Part shown: positions 1-9,383 of the stretch, one piece after another | Layout: every line of letters begins with the position of its first letter | How positions within the stretch are numbered: position 1 is the stretch's first letter | Origin: CBDDFV01 sp965227335 | GTDB lineage: Bacteria; Planctomycetota; Phycisphaerae; Phycisphaerales; SM1A02 | Length of the DNA stretch: 64,000 nt | Assembly (NCBI GenBank): GCA_965227335.1 | Contig: CBDDFV010000008.1 | Span: 186,001-250,000 of the forward strand | Direction: 5' to 3' | The notes under the pieces: generated by a model | What the model was told of the DNA's origin: nothing | What the model saw: only the letters and a program-made list of their open reading frames with translations | Database searches by the model: none | Translations under genes and position numbers: made by a program

Positions 1-1
1 T

Positions 2-208
2 GCGATCGCCGGGGCGCCGCCCCTGGTGTACTTCATCCTCGTGACGGGCCTCGTGCTCGGCCTGCTCCGGCTCGTCCTCGGGCCGAGGATCAGCCGGGCC
101 GTCGGGGCGACGGGCGAGTTTCTGGACGTCGTGAGTGTGGTCTGGCTCGTGCTCGTCATTCTCGTCGCCCTGACCGCCGCGATCGCGCGGACCCTCGGGC
201 CATCCTGA
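2..208 (+). CDS. C-terminal part of a membrane protein (5' end outside window)
   Basis: The frame is open to the left edge, so only the last 68 residues or so are present. They form two strongly hydrophobic stretches (around FILVTGLVLGLLRLVLG and VVWLVLVILVALTAAIA) separated by a short basic loop, which suggests two transmembrane helices near the C-terminus of an inner-membrane protein. No family could be assigned from this fragment. A GTG at 26 could serve as an internal start, but the coding frame continues upstream without a stop, so a truncated view of a longer gene is more likely. Confidence 0.45.
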   Translation, partial: AIAGAPPLVYFILVTGLVLGLLRLVLGPRISRAVGATGEFLDVVSVVWLVLVILVALTAAIARTLGPS

Positions 209-622
209 CGAGCGGCTGACGAGTCTGGCGCCGACGCCCGGAACACGCGCCCGCCGGATCTGTGAACTCGAGCCGATGTCAAGTGGGGCGGTCGCGAGAC
301 GAAGGACCCCCGACCAACCCGCCGGGAGCGTTCTTCGATCGACCGCGCTCACTCGGGCCTGCTAGCGGCTGACTCGCTCGCACCGAGGAAGGTGAAGTGA
401 TTGGAACGGCGGCCGGTTCTCCCCGAATCGGAGTGTCGGCGGCCTCACCGCAGAGGTGCGGGGCGAGGAATGCAAGGACATCCGTCCCGTCGATCCCGTC
501 ATGGAAGTAAACTGCTTCATCAATCCCGAACGGCCCGGTTGAGGTTGAAGCGGATCCGGTTGCGGCTGCGCCGTGATGAACCGGGTCGCCTCGTACCCGA
601 ACACGAGGAACGGAGACGGTTC
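209..622. other. intergenic, no gene seen
   Basis: About 410 bases between the partial membrane protein and the TolB-like lipoprotein. Open frames here are readings of GC-rich DNA without recognisable protein features. A weak purine-rich stretch (around 610-619) sits just before the next start codon and probably acts as its ribosome-binding site. Confidence 0.4.
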
Positions 623-1558
623 ATGAAGTGTGGCAGGTGGCTCGCAGGACTCGCGGCGTGCCTCGCGTTGACCGGCTGTGCATCCGACGCCCCGATCCGG
701 GAGGAGGCTCTGTCCCGCGCCGGCGACGAGTTGCTCTACATCTCGAATCGGAGCGGCGACTACGACATTTATCTCCTCGACCTCACGGCGGGATCGACCC
801 GGCGGCTGACCGAGACGGACGTTACGGAGTTTGGACTCTCGTGGTCGCCCGACGGCAGCCGCATCGCATTCGGATGCACGCGTGACGGGAACCGCGATAT
901 CTACGTGATGGACGTCGACGGAGGCGAGCCGGTGCGGCTTACGGATGATCCGGCGGAGGACAAGGCCCCCGCGTGGTCTCCCGACGGCACGCGAATCGCT
1001 TTCGTCTCCAAACGCCACTCGGAACGCGGCGAGATATACGTGATGAGATCGGATGGCTCGCGAGTGACTCGGCTGACCAGCAACGAACGGTACGAGGAGG
1101 TTCCCGCCTGGTCGCCCGACGGCCGGACGCTGGCGTACGGCGCGCTCGCCCCTTCGGCCGACGGTGGGGAAACCCTGCAGGTGTTCGTCATGAGCGTCGA
1201 GAGCCGAACCGAACGCCAGCTCACATCGCTGCCCGGACACAATTCCGCCCCGCGGTGGTCTCCGGATGGCGCGTCGATCGCGTTCTACGGCAACGTGGGC
1301 GAGGGGTTCGCAGGCGCCGACATCTTCCGCATCGATCCCGACGGGAGCGACCTCGTCAATCTCACGAACGATCCCGAGCCGGACTGGCAGCCCGATTGGT
1401 CGCCGGACGGGTCGCGCATCGTGTTTTCCCGAGGTCCGGGTGATCCGCTCGACATCTGGATCATGAACGCAGACGGCTCCGGGCGCCGCTGCGTTGTCAG
1501 CGAGCCCGGCCGCGACGAACAGCCGTACTGGCGCCCCCGCGCTCGTCGCGGCCAGTGA
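623..1558 (+). CDS. TolB-like beta-propeller lipoprotein
   Basis: A 311-residue protein. The start at 623 was chosen because it gives a lipoprotein signal (MKCGRWLAGLAACLALTGC, lipobox LTGC), whereas the upstream extension of the frame is basic and featureless. After the lipidated cysteine come repeated blades with the PD40/WD40 signature: xWSPDGxxIAF, then DIYVMDxDGxxxxRLT. At least five are visible (around SWSPDGSRIAF, AWSPDGTRIAF, AWSPDGRTLAY, RWSPDGASIAF, DWSPDGSRIVF). Family knowledge: such TolB-propeller proteins are periplasmic binding or scaffold modules. It stands alone, not next to tol-pal genes, so a Tol function is not implied. The partner is unknown. Confidence 0.85.
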   Translation: MKCGRWLAGLAACLALTGCASDAPIREEALSRAGDELLYISNRSGDYDIYLLDLTAGSTRRLTETDVTEFGLSWSPDGSRIAFGCTRDGNRDIYVMDVDGGEPVRLTDDPAEDKAPAWSPDGTRIAFVSKRHSERGEIYVMRSDGSRVTRLTSNERYEEVPAWSPDGRTLAYGALAPSADGGETLQVFVMSVESRTERQLTSLPGHNSAPRWSPDGASIAFYGNVGEGFAGADIFRIDPDGSDLVNLTNDPEPDWQPDWSPDGSRIVFSRGPGDPLDIWIMNADGSGRRCVVSEPGRDEQPYWRPRARRGQ

Positions 1559-1806
1559 TCGCCGGTGAAACATCTCTCGCCTCGGGATGCACTCTGCGCG
1601 ACTGGATCATGCAGGGTGGATCGGTCGGGTGGATCGGCACCATTCGGACGCGGTCGCCTTCTTCTGCGATCGCCGGCCCCCCCCGGGAGCGCCGCCGGCC
1701 GACGTTGGGCCGGCGCCGGCTCGGTCGTCGGCACCACGGATTTTTGGTGTATCAGGGGTCCCTCCAGACGCCTCTCCTCATCGAACCACGATTCAGGAGC
1801 CGCTGT

Positions 1807-3213
1807 ATGCCCACGTCACTGACCCCAACCTTGCGCAGTTCCTCGTCGCGGGGCGCCCTGCCGAGCACCCGTCACGCCGTCGTCGCCGTCGGCGTGCTCT
1901 GCGTCCTCGGTGCGGGCCTTCGGGCCGAGCCCCCATGCGCCACCCGGCTGGCCATCGAGCCCTCGCCGAACCCGGAAGACGCCGACGTCGCCCGGCTCTA
2001 CGCCGTCACCGTGCTCGCGCCCGACGACATCTGGGCGGTCGGTCTCTGGCGGGCGTGCACCGACTGCGCGCCCTTCGAGAACACGCAGGAGTACTCGCTG
2101 GTGATGCACTACGACGGCAGCGCCTGGGCCGTGGCGCCCTCGCCCAGTCCGGTCAACCCGGTGGGCGATGCCCGTGTGTCGCTTGCCGACGTCGATGCGG
2201 TCTCGCCCGACCTGATCTACGCCGCCGGGTCGTACAACTTCAGCACGATCCTGTCCCCGGACACGTTCGTCCTTCGCTGGGACGGATCGTCGTGGTCGCA
2301 GCTGGCGTCGCCGGGGCAGAGCGGCTTCGGGGCTAGCGGATACCTCCTGGAGGCCGTGCATGCGGTCAACGCCGAGAACGTCTGGTTCGGCGGCCAGTTC
2401 CCCGGGCCGTACATCGGCGTCACCGATCCGATCCCGGTCGCCATGCGCTACGACGGCAACGACTTCGAAGTGATGCCGCTGCCGCGCATTCCCACGGTCA
2501 TCGCCGCCCACCGGGTTCGCGCCATGGACGCATCCGGCGCGGACGACGTGTGGGCCGTCGGCGCCGCCGGCGGGGGCGGGGTGGCGGTGGGGGTGAACTA
2601 CGTCGCCCGCTGGGACGGCTCGTCGTGGGCGCATATGCCGACTCCGAGCCCGGGCTTCGGGGAGAACCTCTACGCCGTGGCCGCCCTTGCGCCGGACGAC
2701 GTCTGGGCCGCCGGACGCTACCAGCACGTCGTGGACGGCATGGTCGTCACCGAGCCGATGTACCTGCATTGGGACGGCGGCGACTGGACGGTCCACGAAG
2801 GCCCCGCGTTCGCCAACGACCTCATCGCGCTGGGCCCTGACGACATCTACGGCGTTGGCGGCGCCGCCGTCGTGCACTGGGACGGTGAGAGCTGGTCGCT
2901 GGCGGCGCCGCTCATCCCGGATCCGCCCGGCGGATTCGTGAACCTCCTGGGGGTGGACGCGGTTGATCCCTGCTCACTGGTGGCGACCGGCATGACGTCC
3001 TTCGGCGCAACGGACAATACCACGCTCGTGGCGCGGATCGACGGCGCGTCCGGCCTGCTCGGTGACATCGACGGCGACGGCGACGTTGACGTCGCCGACC
3101 TGGCGGCCTTGCTGGCGGACTGGGGCGACTGTCCGGGATGTCCCGCCGATCTCGACGGCGACGGCGTGGTCGGCGTGCTCGACCTGGCCACGCTGCTGGC
3201 CAGTTGGACTTGA
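1807..3213 (+). CDS. Secreted repeat protein with C-terminal dockerin-like domain
   Basis: A 468-residue protein. The ATG at 1807 gives a basic N-terminus followed by a hydrophobic segment (AVVAVGVLCVLGAGLRA), i.e. a signal peptide. The body consists of repeated units with the motif PDDIWAVG / ADDVWAVG / PDDVWAAG followed by a WDGxxW segment, which predicts a beta-propeller or Kelch-like fold. The last 50 residues read GDIDGDGDVDVADLAALLADW and then DLDGDGVVGVLDLATLLASW, two calcium-binding loops of the type I dockerin kind common at the C-terminus of secreted planctomycete proteins. No catalytic motif is seen. Probable role: an extracellular or envelope-attached binding protein. Confidence 0.85.
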   Translation: MPTSLTPTLRSSSSRGALPSTRHAVVAVGVLCVLGAGLRAEPPCATRLAIEPSPNPEDADVARLYAVTVLAPDDIWAVGLWRACTDCAPFENTQEYSLVMHYDGSAWAVAPSPSPVNPVGDARVSLADVDAVSPDLIYAAGSYNFSTILSPDTFVLRWDGSSWSQLASPGQSGFGASGYLLEAVHAVNAENVWFGGQFPGPYIGVTDPIPVAMRYDGNDFEVMPLPRIPTVIAAHRVRAMDASGADDVWAVGAAGGGGVAVGVNYVARWDGSSWAHMPTPSPGFGENLYAVAALAPDDVWAAGRYQHVVDGMVVTEPMYLHWDGGDWTVHEGPAFANDLIALGPDDIYGVGGAAVVHWDGESWSLAAPLIPDPPGGFVNLLGVDAVDPCSLVATGMTSFGATDNTTLVARIDGASGLLGDIDGDGDVDVADLAALLADWGDCPGCPADLDGDGVVGVLDLATLLASWT

Positions 3214-3434
3214 TTCGGCCGCCGCGAGTCGTCCCGCGGTCGGACCAGGACGCCGTCGCGATCGTGCTCGGTGGGCAGGATAGGGTTGCCCGACGGAGTC
3301 GGACAGTTGACCGCGAAGGCAGACTCCGACGCCAGGGATAGAATCATCCGGGGATGAGGTGATCGGTGCGACGGCCGATCGGGGGTTCGCATCAGGATCG
3401 TCCGCGACGGCGACGGAGGCAGGATTGCCATTGA

Positions 3435-3680
3435 TCCCTGTTCGACTATCCGGGCCGTCCGGGGCACGAGATCGTCTTCGTGTTCAACGCGAGGTTCGAG
3501 GATCCGGCGTTCTACGAGCGGGAGACGATCCCGATCCATGAACCCGTTTGGAACGGACCGGCGCGTTGGCTGGATCTCCGTGAGCCGTTGCCGGGACCGT
3601 TGTTTCCGGATGGCCTGCTCGAACTGCTCGGAGCGGCCGACGCCGATCCCCTTGCGGCGTCCTCGGACGCCCGGCCGTAA
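3435..3680 (+). pseudogene. NUDIX hydrolase remnant (C-terminal part)
   Basis: Following an in-frame stop at 3432 the frame reads LFDYPGRPGHEIVFVFNARF, then continues through a VWNGPARWLDL segment to LFPDGLLELL. This is the usual C-terminal half of a small NUDIX hydrolase. The Nudix box itself (GX5EX7REUXEEXGU) is absent. In another frame just upstream (about 3394-3432) a VRIRIVRDG segment resembles the first strand of the same fold. The gene therefore seems to have lost its middle by deletion and frameshift. The opposite-strand lipoprotein frame overlaps it. The stretch 3214-3434 holds nothing else recognisable. Confidence 0.6.
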
Positions 3681-4648
3681 GCAGCTTCGGTGTCCGCATA
3701 CGAGAGACCCGAGCGTCTCGGTGACCCTTGCGGTCCAGGCGCACATCGTGAGCCTCTGCCAGGGCGCCGTCTTCCGGCGTCACCATTCTCGGGTGTACGC
3801 CAATCCGGCGCGTCGCCCGAGCATGAGCCCGCCATTGAATGCGGCGGGCGCGACGGACGCGGTTGCGGAAGGCCTCGCACCGGGATGACGACATCCGCCC
3901 GCCACACGCCGTCGGCGTCGCGGGTGACTTCGGCGATCGGGTTCCAGCCCTCTTCGGCGTGACGTCTCACCTCTCCGTGCAGGCGCGGATCATCGTTGAA
4001 GTAAAACTCCGACGCTCGTAAGAGGACGCCGCCGACGTCGATCGTGTAGTGCATGTGCCGAGGCTCGTCCGGTGCTTCGTACTCCGGAGCGTAGTACCCG
4101 GGACGGACCGTGCGGACGACGAGGACGCCCGATTCGTCGGTCACGCCGAATGCGAAGTGACGCGGATTCCAGTCCTGGTTGGCGGCGTACGGCTGGTAGT
4201 ACCCCGAGGGATCGGTGTGAACAATGCCGACCCGCGCGTGGACCGCCGGTGCGACCGGGAGTCGCGGTCGCGGCGGCTCACTCTCGCCGGCGACCACGCG
4301 AATCGTCACCACCATGGGCTCCGCTCCTTCGTGCGTGGAGCGAATCGAGACATCGTGCTCGTGCGCGTGCGTCCGCAGCAACTCGAACATCCGCGGACGC
4401 AGGGCCGGATCGTCGAGGAGATCGTCAAAGTGACCCGATGCCGCGATGCGCGACGGCCGCTCGGCTCCCGCGACGATCGCGGCTGAGACGAGGTCGAATG
4501 CCTCGTCGAGCCTGCCCTCGGACGCGGCGCCGCGCGCCTCCTCCAGCCGCGCCGCCCCGTCGACCGCGGCCTGGTCCGTCTGGTGCGACGCCTGGTGTGG
4601 ATGGCAGGCGCCGAGCCACACCGTGAGAATGATCATGACGCTCCGCAT
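3512..4648 (-). CDS. Lipoprotein with intradiol-dioxygenase-like domain, odd C-terminus
   Basis: A 378-residue frame. The start at 4648 gives a short signal and lipobox (MIILTVWLGACHPH). The central part reads HTDPSGYYQPYAANQDWNPR, then a FAFGVTDESGVLVVRTVRPG strand pair, then PRHMHYTIDV and FNDDPRL. This follows the pattern of the intradiol ring-cleavage dioxygenase fold, in which Tyr and His residues bind iron; whether it is catalytic cannot be judged. Homology-like sequence stops near VWRADVVIPV (around 3865). The remaining 120 or so residues are Arg/Pro/Ser-rich and run antisense across the NUDIX remnant. The original stop has therefore probably been lost by a frameshift, and the true protein may be about 260 residues. 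Confidence 0.6.
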   Translation of the reverse strand: MRSVMIILTVWLGACHPHQASHQTDQAAVDGAARLEEARGAASEGRLDEAFDLVSAAIVAGAERPSRIAASGHFDDLLDDPALRPRMFELLRTHAHEHDVSIRSTHEGAEPMVVTIRVVAGESEPPRPRLPVAPAVHARVGIVHTDPSGYYQPYAANQDWNPRHFAFGVTDESGVLVVRTVRPGYYAPEYEAPDEPRHMHYTIDVGGVLLRASEFYFNDDPRLHGEVRRHAEEGWNPIAEVTRDADGVWRADVVIPVRGLPQPRPSRPPHSMAGSCSGDAPDWRTPENGDAGRRRPGRGSRCAPGPQGSPRRSGLSYADTEAAYGRASEDAARGSASAAPSSSSRPSGNNGPGNGSRRSSQRAGPFQTGSWIGIVSRS

Positions 4649-5027
4649 GATGAGAGTGTACACGCCGCGGCGCGCCGCCATGTCACGCGGATGTCACGGG
4701 CAGAGTCCCACGTGACCGAGCGCCGAGTCGCGGCCTCGACTGGGAGTACAAGTGCACAGGAATTGCCGGAGGCAGGAAGGGGCGCCAGGTCATGCCTCTG
4801 GCCGGGGAAGGCGACATCGCGGCGGTCGCTCGCGCGTTCGGAGCAACCATCGCCAACCGGCAGCAGCGGCCCCGAGAGTTGGCCGGCGTCAAGCGCAGCC
4901 ATCTTTCGGTCGGCGAAGTCGTGAAGACGAGTTCATGGTGCGTTCAGGCGGAGTTCATGTTCTCGGCGTAGCTTTCGCAAGCGCGGAAGTAAGGCGACCG
5001 GCGTGCGCGTATGGAAAGGGAGCCACC
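4649..5027. promoter_or_regulatory. Divergent intergenic region
   Basis: About 380 bases separate the minus-strand lipoprotein from the plus-strand MBL/rhodanese gene, so both promoters should lie here. No convincing open frame, inverted repeat or riboswitch was recognised. A purine-rich stretch (AAAGGGAG at 5016-5023) lies just upstream of the ATG at 5028 and is its probable ribosome-binding site. Confidence 0.4.
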
Positions 5028-6434
5028 ATGCTTGTCTTCAGGCGCTGGCTGACAGAGGGGATCGCTCAGCTTTCGTACCTCGTCGGCGATGACACGACCG
5101 CATCCGCCGCGGTCATCGATCCTCGACCAGACTGTCAGATCTACATCGATTACGCCCATGAGCAGGGTTTGGCAATCACCCACATTCTCGAGACGCACAT
5201 TCACGCCGACTTCATGAGCGGCTCGCGGGCGCTCGCGCAGAAGCTCGGCGGCGTTCCCATCTATGTCAGCGGAGAGGGCGAAGCCGACTACCGTTTCGAG
5301 GCGGAGCCGCTTGTCGACGGCCAGACGTTCGAGTTCGGTTCGGCGCTGCTCCGAGTGCGTTTCACCCCCGGTCATACGCCGGAACATGTGTCGTTCGAGA
5401 TCTGCGATTCCGAGGAGCCCGGCCGGCCGTGGGGCGTCTTCAGCGGGGACTCGCTCTTTGTGGATTCGGCCGGGCGACCGGACCTGCTCGGTGAGGACAA
5501 GACCGAGGGCCTGGTCGAGCAGTTGTACCGCACGCTGTACGACTATTACCTGAATCTCGATGACGAGGTCATCGTCTTCCCCGGCCACGGCAAGGGATCG
5601 CCCTGCGGGCCCTCCATCGGCGAACGGCTCAGCAGCACCATCGGCTACGAACGGAAAAGCAATCGCTTCCTGCAGTTCGAAAGTCTGGACGCGTTCAAGG
5701 CGTCGATGCTGTCGGGCCAGCCGACGACGCCGACCCACTTTCCCCGCATGAAGGAGGTCAATGCGAAGGGGCCGCCGACGTGGACGGATCTTGAGCCGCC
5801 GAGGCCGCTGACGCCGGTCGAGTTCAGGCAGCGACTCGAGGAGAGCGCGGGTCAGCTCGTGGATGCTCGGCACATGCTTGCTTTCGGCGGCGGCCACATC
5901 GAAGGGGCGGTCAACCTCGGCTCGAACCGGGCGGAAATGTCGATCTTTGCCGGCTGGATACTCGATCCGGATCAACCCATCCTTCTCGTGCTGGAGAACG
6001 ACGCAGACCTGCATCGGGTCATCTCGTTGCTCGTGCGGACGGGCTTCACGCGATTCGGCGGGCGCCTCGCCGGGGGCATGACCGCGTGGAACGAGGCGGG
6101 CCTGCCCATTCGCCGCATCCCGCAGCTTGACGCCCATCGCGTCCACGAAGCGGATGGAGACCTCATCCGTCTCGATGTTCGTTCGGAAGACGAGTGGGAT
6201 CAGGGGCGCCTGCCGGATGCCGAGCACTTCTTCTTCGGCCGCCTGCTCGAGGAGAGCCCGGACACGCCCAAGGACCAGCCGGTGGTGACCTATTGCGCGA
6301 CGGGATACCGCGCGAGCCTGGCGGCGAGCATCCTGCAACAGCGCGGCTGGAACCAGGTCCACAGCTTCCCGGGGAGCTGGAAAGCGTGGACGGCCGCGGG
6401 TCTTCCGGTCGCCGGCGGGGAGGAGGAATCGTGA
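5028..6434 (+). CDS. MBL-fold hydrolase with two rhodanese domains (persulfide dioxygenase-like)
   Basis: A 468-residue protein. Residues 1-250 form a metallo-beta-lactamase domain of the glyoxalase II/ETHE1 type: H57, H59 and D61 in THIHADFMSG, then FTPGHTPEH, with the further metal ligand in the later FPGHGKGSP segment. Two rhodanese modules follow. The first (about 270-360) has LENDADL in place of a catalytic Cys loop and is presumably inactive. The second (about 375-468) has the active-site loop VVTYCATGYRAS with C423. Family knowledge: such fusions oxidise or transfer persulfide sulfur. The 4-base overlap with a downstream YeeE-type sulfur transporter supports a role in sulfane-sulfur handling. 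The start was chosen at the ATG with a purine-rich ribosome-binding site. Confidence 0.9.
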   Translation: MLVFRRWLTEGIAQLSYLVGDDTTASAAVIDPRPDCQIYIDYAHEQGLAITHILETHIHADFMSGSRALAQKLGGVPIYVSGEGEADYRFEAEPLVDGQTFEFGSALLRVRFTPGHTPEHVSFEICDSEEPGRPWGVFSGDSLFVDSAGRPDLLGEDKTEGLVEQLYRTLYDYYLNLDDEVIVFPGHGKGSPCGPSIGERLSSTIGYERKSNRFLQFESLDAFKASMLSGQPTTPTHFPRMKEVNAKGPPTWTDLEPPRPLTPVEFRQRLEESAGQLVDARHMLAFGGGHIEGAVNLGSNRAEMSIFAGWILDPDQPILLVLENDADLHRVISLLVRTGFTRFGGRLAGGMTAWNEAGLPIRRIPQLDAHRVHEADGDLIRLDVRSEDEWDQGRLPDAEHFFFGRLLEESPDTPKDQPVVTYCATGYRASLAASILQQRGWNQVHSFPGSWKAWTAAGLPVAGGEEES

Positions 6435-6991
6435 CCCATTCGTTCCTCGCCCACCTGACCGTCGAGAGCATCGAGCTCATCGGGGAGCCGGCTCAGTGGT
6501 CGCCGTACCTCGTCGGCGCACTGATCGGCGTCCTGAGTTGGCTGACCTTCCTGGTGTCCCGGCGGCCCCTCGGGGCGTCCGGCGCCTACGCCATCACGGC
6601 GGGGCTCATCGGCCGGGGGCTCGACCCGAAACGCACCGCCCGCCTGAAGTACTTTGCCGACAACCCCCCGCGCATCGACTGGGAGTGGATGCTCGTGCTC
6701 GGCGTGATCATTGGCGCGTTCATCGCGGCCCGCACCGGGGACGACGCCGCCGGCCGCTGGCTGCCGCCGATGTGGATTCAGCACTTCGGCGACGCGGTGT
6801 GGCTGCGCCTGCTCGTCGGGCTCATCGGCGGCGCGGTCATGGGGTATGGCGCGCGGCTGGCCGGCGGATGTACGAGCGGTCACGGCATCAGCGGGGCGCT
6901 GCAACTCTCCGTCGGTTCCTGGATCGCATTGGCGTGCTTCTTCGCGGGCGGCGTCGTCACCGCTTTTCTCCTGTTTCGCCTGCGCGCCTGA
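6431..6991 (+). CDS. YeeE/YedE (DUF395) family membrane protein, first half
   Basis: A 186-residue integral membrane protein. The GTG start overlaps the stop of the MBL/rhodanese gene (GTGA), implying translational coupling. It has about four to five hydrophobic segments and the family hallmark GYGARLAGGCTSGHGISGALQLS (G/C-rich loop with a conserved Cys), which in the YeeE/TsuA family carries sulfur compounds such as thiosulfate across the inner membrane. The second half of this two-part transporter lies 25 bases downstream. Confidence 0.88.
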   Translation: MTHSFLAHLTVESIELIGEPAQWSPYLVGALIGVLSWLTFLVSRRPLGASGAYAITAGLIGRGLDPKRTARLKYFADNPPRIDWEWMLVLGVIIGAFIAARTGDDAAGRWLPPMWIQHFGDAVWLRLLVGLIGGAVMGYGARLAGGCTSGHGISGALQLSVGSWIALACFFAGGVVTAFLLFRLRA

Positions 6992-7016
6992 CCGCCTCCA
7001 TTGAACGGACCCGGCC

Positions 7017-7607
7017 GTGGACCAACCTGCTGAACACGAACTCGTCGAGGAACCCCAAAGCACGCCGTCCGGGTCCAGATGGACACAACTGGTCCTCGGA
7101 CTCGTCTTCGGCATGGCGTTCGGTTTTCTCCTGCAGAAGGGCGGGGCCGCGAAGTATCACATCCTCGTCGGCGTGCTCCTCCTGGAAGACTGGACCGTCG
7201 TCCAGATCATGCTGTCGGCGATCGTGGTCGGCATGGTCGGGGTATACATCCTCGCGGCCTGGGGTCTGGTCGAACTCAAGCCCAAACCGACACGCTACGC
7301 AGCGAACGTCATCGGCGGCCTGATGTTCGGCGTCGGATTCGCGTTGTCGGCCTACTGTCCCGGCACCAGCGCCGCCGCCGTTGGTCAGGGCAACTATGAC
7401 GCGGTTGCGGTCATGGCCGGGATGCTCGCGGGTTCATGGATCTTCGCGGAGACGTCGGGCTGGACGGCCCGCCACATCGACCCCCTGGGAAACCGCGGAA
7501 CGGCGACGTTCGTCGACGTGTTCGGCAACGCTGCGATGACCGTCACGGTCGCGGCCATCGTTCTCTCCGCCGCGGCCGTCGCGTTCCACTGGATGCCCAC
7601 GCTCTGA
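7017..7607 (+). CDS. YeeE/YedE (DUF395/DUF6691-type) membrane protein, second half
   Basis: A 196-residue protein with about four transmembrane segments. Its conserved Cys lies in the loop GVGFALSAYCPGTSAAAVGQ, equivalent to the CxxGH loop of the first half. Paired short YeeE proteins next to MBL or rhodanese genes are a recurrent arrangement (PmpA/PmpB-like) thought to import sulfur compounds; the exact substrate is not known. The GTG start at 7017 gives a short acidic cytoplasmic leader. It is the last gene of the three-gene sulfur operon. Confidence 0.86.
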   Translation: MDQPAEHELVEEPQSTPSGSRWTQLVLGLVFGMAFGFLLQKGGAAKYHILVGVLLLEDWTVVQIMLSAIVVGMVGVYILAAWGLVELKPKPTRYAANVIGGLMFGVGFALSAYCPGTSAAAVGQGNYDAVAVMAGMLAGSWIFAETSGWTARHIDPLGNRGTATFVDVFGNAAMTVTVAAIVLSAAAVAFHWMPTL

Positions 7608-7688
7608 CACGCAGTCGAATCGCGTCTCGGGACCGCGACGTTGGTCGTCAATCTTGGCCCTGGATCCCTTTGGAGGCCGAAACGAAAC

Positions 7689-7830
7689 AACCCTCTCCGG
7701 TCACGAAGAGGGTTGGCTGCGGTGTGAATGGAGCGGGCACAACCCTCTTCGGGACAGGGTTTCGGGGTACAAACCGCGAGACGACTTCGCTTGCGATGCC
7801 GGCAGGTTCAGAGACGCCGGGTTCTGACTC
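7689..7830 (+). repeat. Stem-loop plus conserved tail, copy A
   Basis: An 8-bp stem AACCCTCT (7689-7696) pairs with AGAGGGTT (7707-7714) around a 10-base loop. A tail follows that starts near GTGTGAATGGAGCGGGC and continues with CAACCCTCTTCGGGACAGG and a GCGAGACGA...GATGCCGG...GGTTCAGAGAC block. Related tails occur at 13872, 18201 and 32306, always in this orientation. The stem-loop could act as a terminator for the sulfur operon (no long U-tract is present). The function of the tail is unknown. Confidence 0.6.
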
Positions 7831-8042
7831 ACGCAGTCGCAGTTCTGGAAACCGTCGAATCCGCACCCTCTTCAGACTCGTCGACCGCAGCATGTGACAA
7901 GGTCGTTACCGGCCGATCTTCGTGGCCGGTGTACCATCGAAGGACCAACTCGAGCAGGGGCCTGATGATCGCCGGTCAGAGTCAGAACTGTGAGTTCAGG
8001 GGTCGCAACGCGATGGACCTGGCCGGCGCGGAGCCACCCTTC

Positions 8043-9229
8043 ATGCGAAACTCGTCGCCACTGCACCCCACCCTGCTGCTTGCACTGCTTGCATTTCCCG
8101 CGTGCACGTCGACGCATCGCGCGACCGATGACGCGCCCTCCGGCCCGCCGCCGAGGGTCGAGATACCGCAGGAAGCGCTCCGGCACTACCCGGGCCGGTA
8201 TCGATACAACGCGGAAACGGGATTCAGGATCGAACGACGTGGCGACCGGTTGTTCCAAGAGTATTTTGGCGGCGTGCCGCACGAACTGCACGCCGTCGGC
8301 GACGGCCGCTACCAGTGCCGCGAGATGCCAACGACGATCACGTTCACGACGGAGACGGAACAATCGCCGGGCTGGGAGCACACGGCGGCGACGTTGCACG
8401 TCATCCTCGACGACGGCAGCCGGCGGACTCATCGGCGCTTGACCGTCGACCAGATCACACCGCGCGAGGTCCTGATCAGCGACGGCTACGAGAAGGCACT
8501 GCCGGTGTACCGCACGCTGCTCGAGAGTGCACCCGACGATCCTCACATTTCGGAACGATGGCTGATCGAGGCGGGGCGTGACATGGCCTCGGCAGAACGA
8601 TTCGAGCCGGCGATCGGCCTGCTGCGAATCGCGACCGAGTTGTACCCCGGCTCGGCAGCCACATACGGCGGTGTCGGCGACGTCTACCGGCACATGGGCT
8701 GGCCCCACGCCGCGCTGATGTGGTACCGCACGTCACTCGAGGTCGATCCGGACTTCCCGAGCGCCCTCAAGGCGGTCGTCGAGCTGAAAGCAGAACACAC
8801 GGCGAGAGAGCAGGCGAGGACGACGCGCGCGTCCTCGGGCAGGCACGTCGTCACGATCCGCGCTTGGATCGACGGCGCCGACCTGGTGAAGGTGCGTGGC
8901 GACAAGGTGTGGTTCGAACCATCAACCACTCGCTCCCCGGCGCCTGGGTCGGCGACTCCGACGACAGCGGCAACGAGCCGACCATCATCGACGGCGTCGA
9001 GTGGATACCGCAGTGGGACGGGAGGATCAGCGATGCCTTCACCGCGGACCGTGAGCTCTTGCCAACCGAGGGCGACCACGTCCATGTCATGTTCGTTCGG
9101 GCGAGCATTCGCGGCACGCTCGTGCTGGTCGAACAGCCGTCCGAAGACAACGACTACACGTTCACGATGATGTTCGACGATGACGTGCTGCCTGGCGCAG
9201 CGTGGTACGAAGTGGAACTGCTCTATTGA
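8043..9229 (+). pseudogene. TPR lipoprotein gene with a frameshift
   Basis: The ATG at 8043 gives a lipoprotein signal (LLLALLAFPACTS). The first frame then encodes a DUF3471-like beta domain (YPGRYRYNAETGFRIERRGD) and at least two TPR units (around YEKALPVYRTLLESAPDD and AALMWYRTSLEVDPDFPSAL). Near 8920, after VRGDKVWFE, the coding sense moves to another frame, which continues INHSLPGAW, GVEWIPQWDG and finally ends at 9229 with WYEVELLY. The second part looks like the galactose-binding-like beta domain often found in planctomycete secreted proteins. Either a real single-base indel or an assembly error. Intact, it would be about 395 residues. Confidence 0.6.
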
Positions 9230-9383
9230 GGGCGCCTGCGGCGCCCCGATCCCGGGCCGGGACATTCACGAGGGTGGACACTCCTCAGTGACACCTCGAC
9301 CCTCTCGACCCACGGGCGTCTGCGATGGACACGACGTCGCCGCCGCTGGCAAGTGGGAGCCAAGAGAAAGCGAGGCAGGCACA

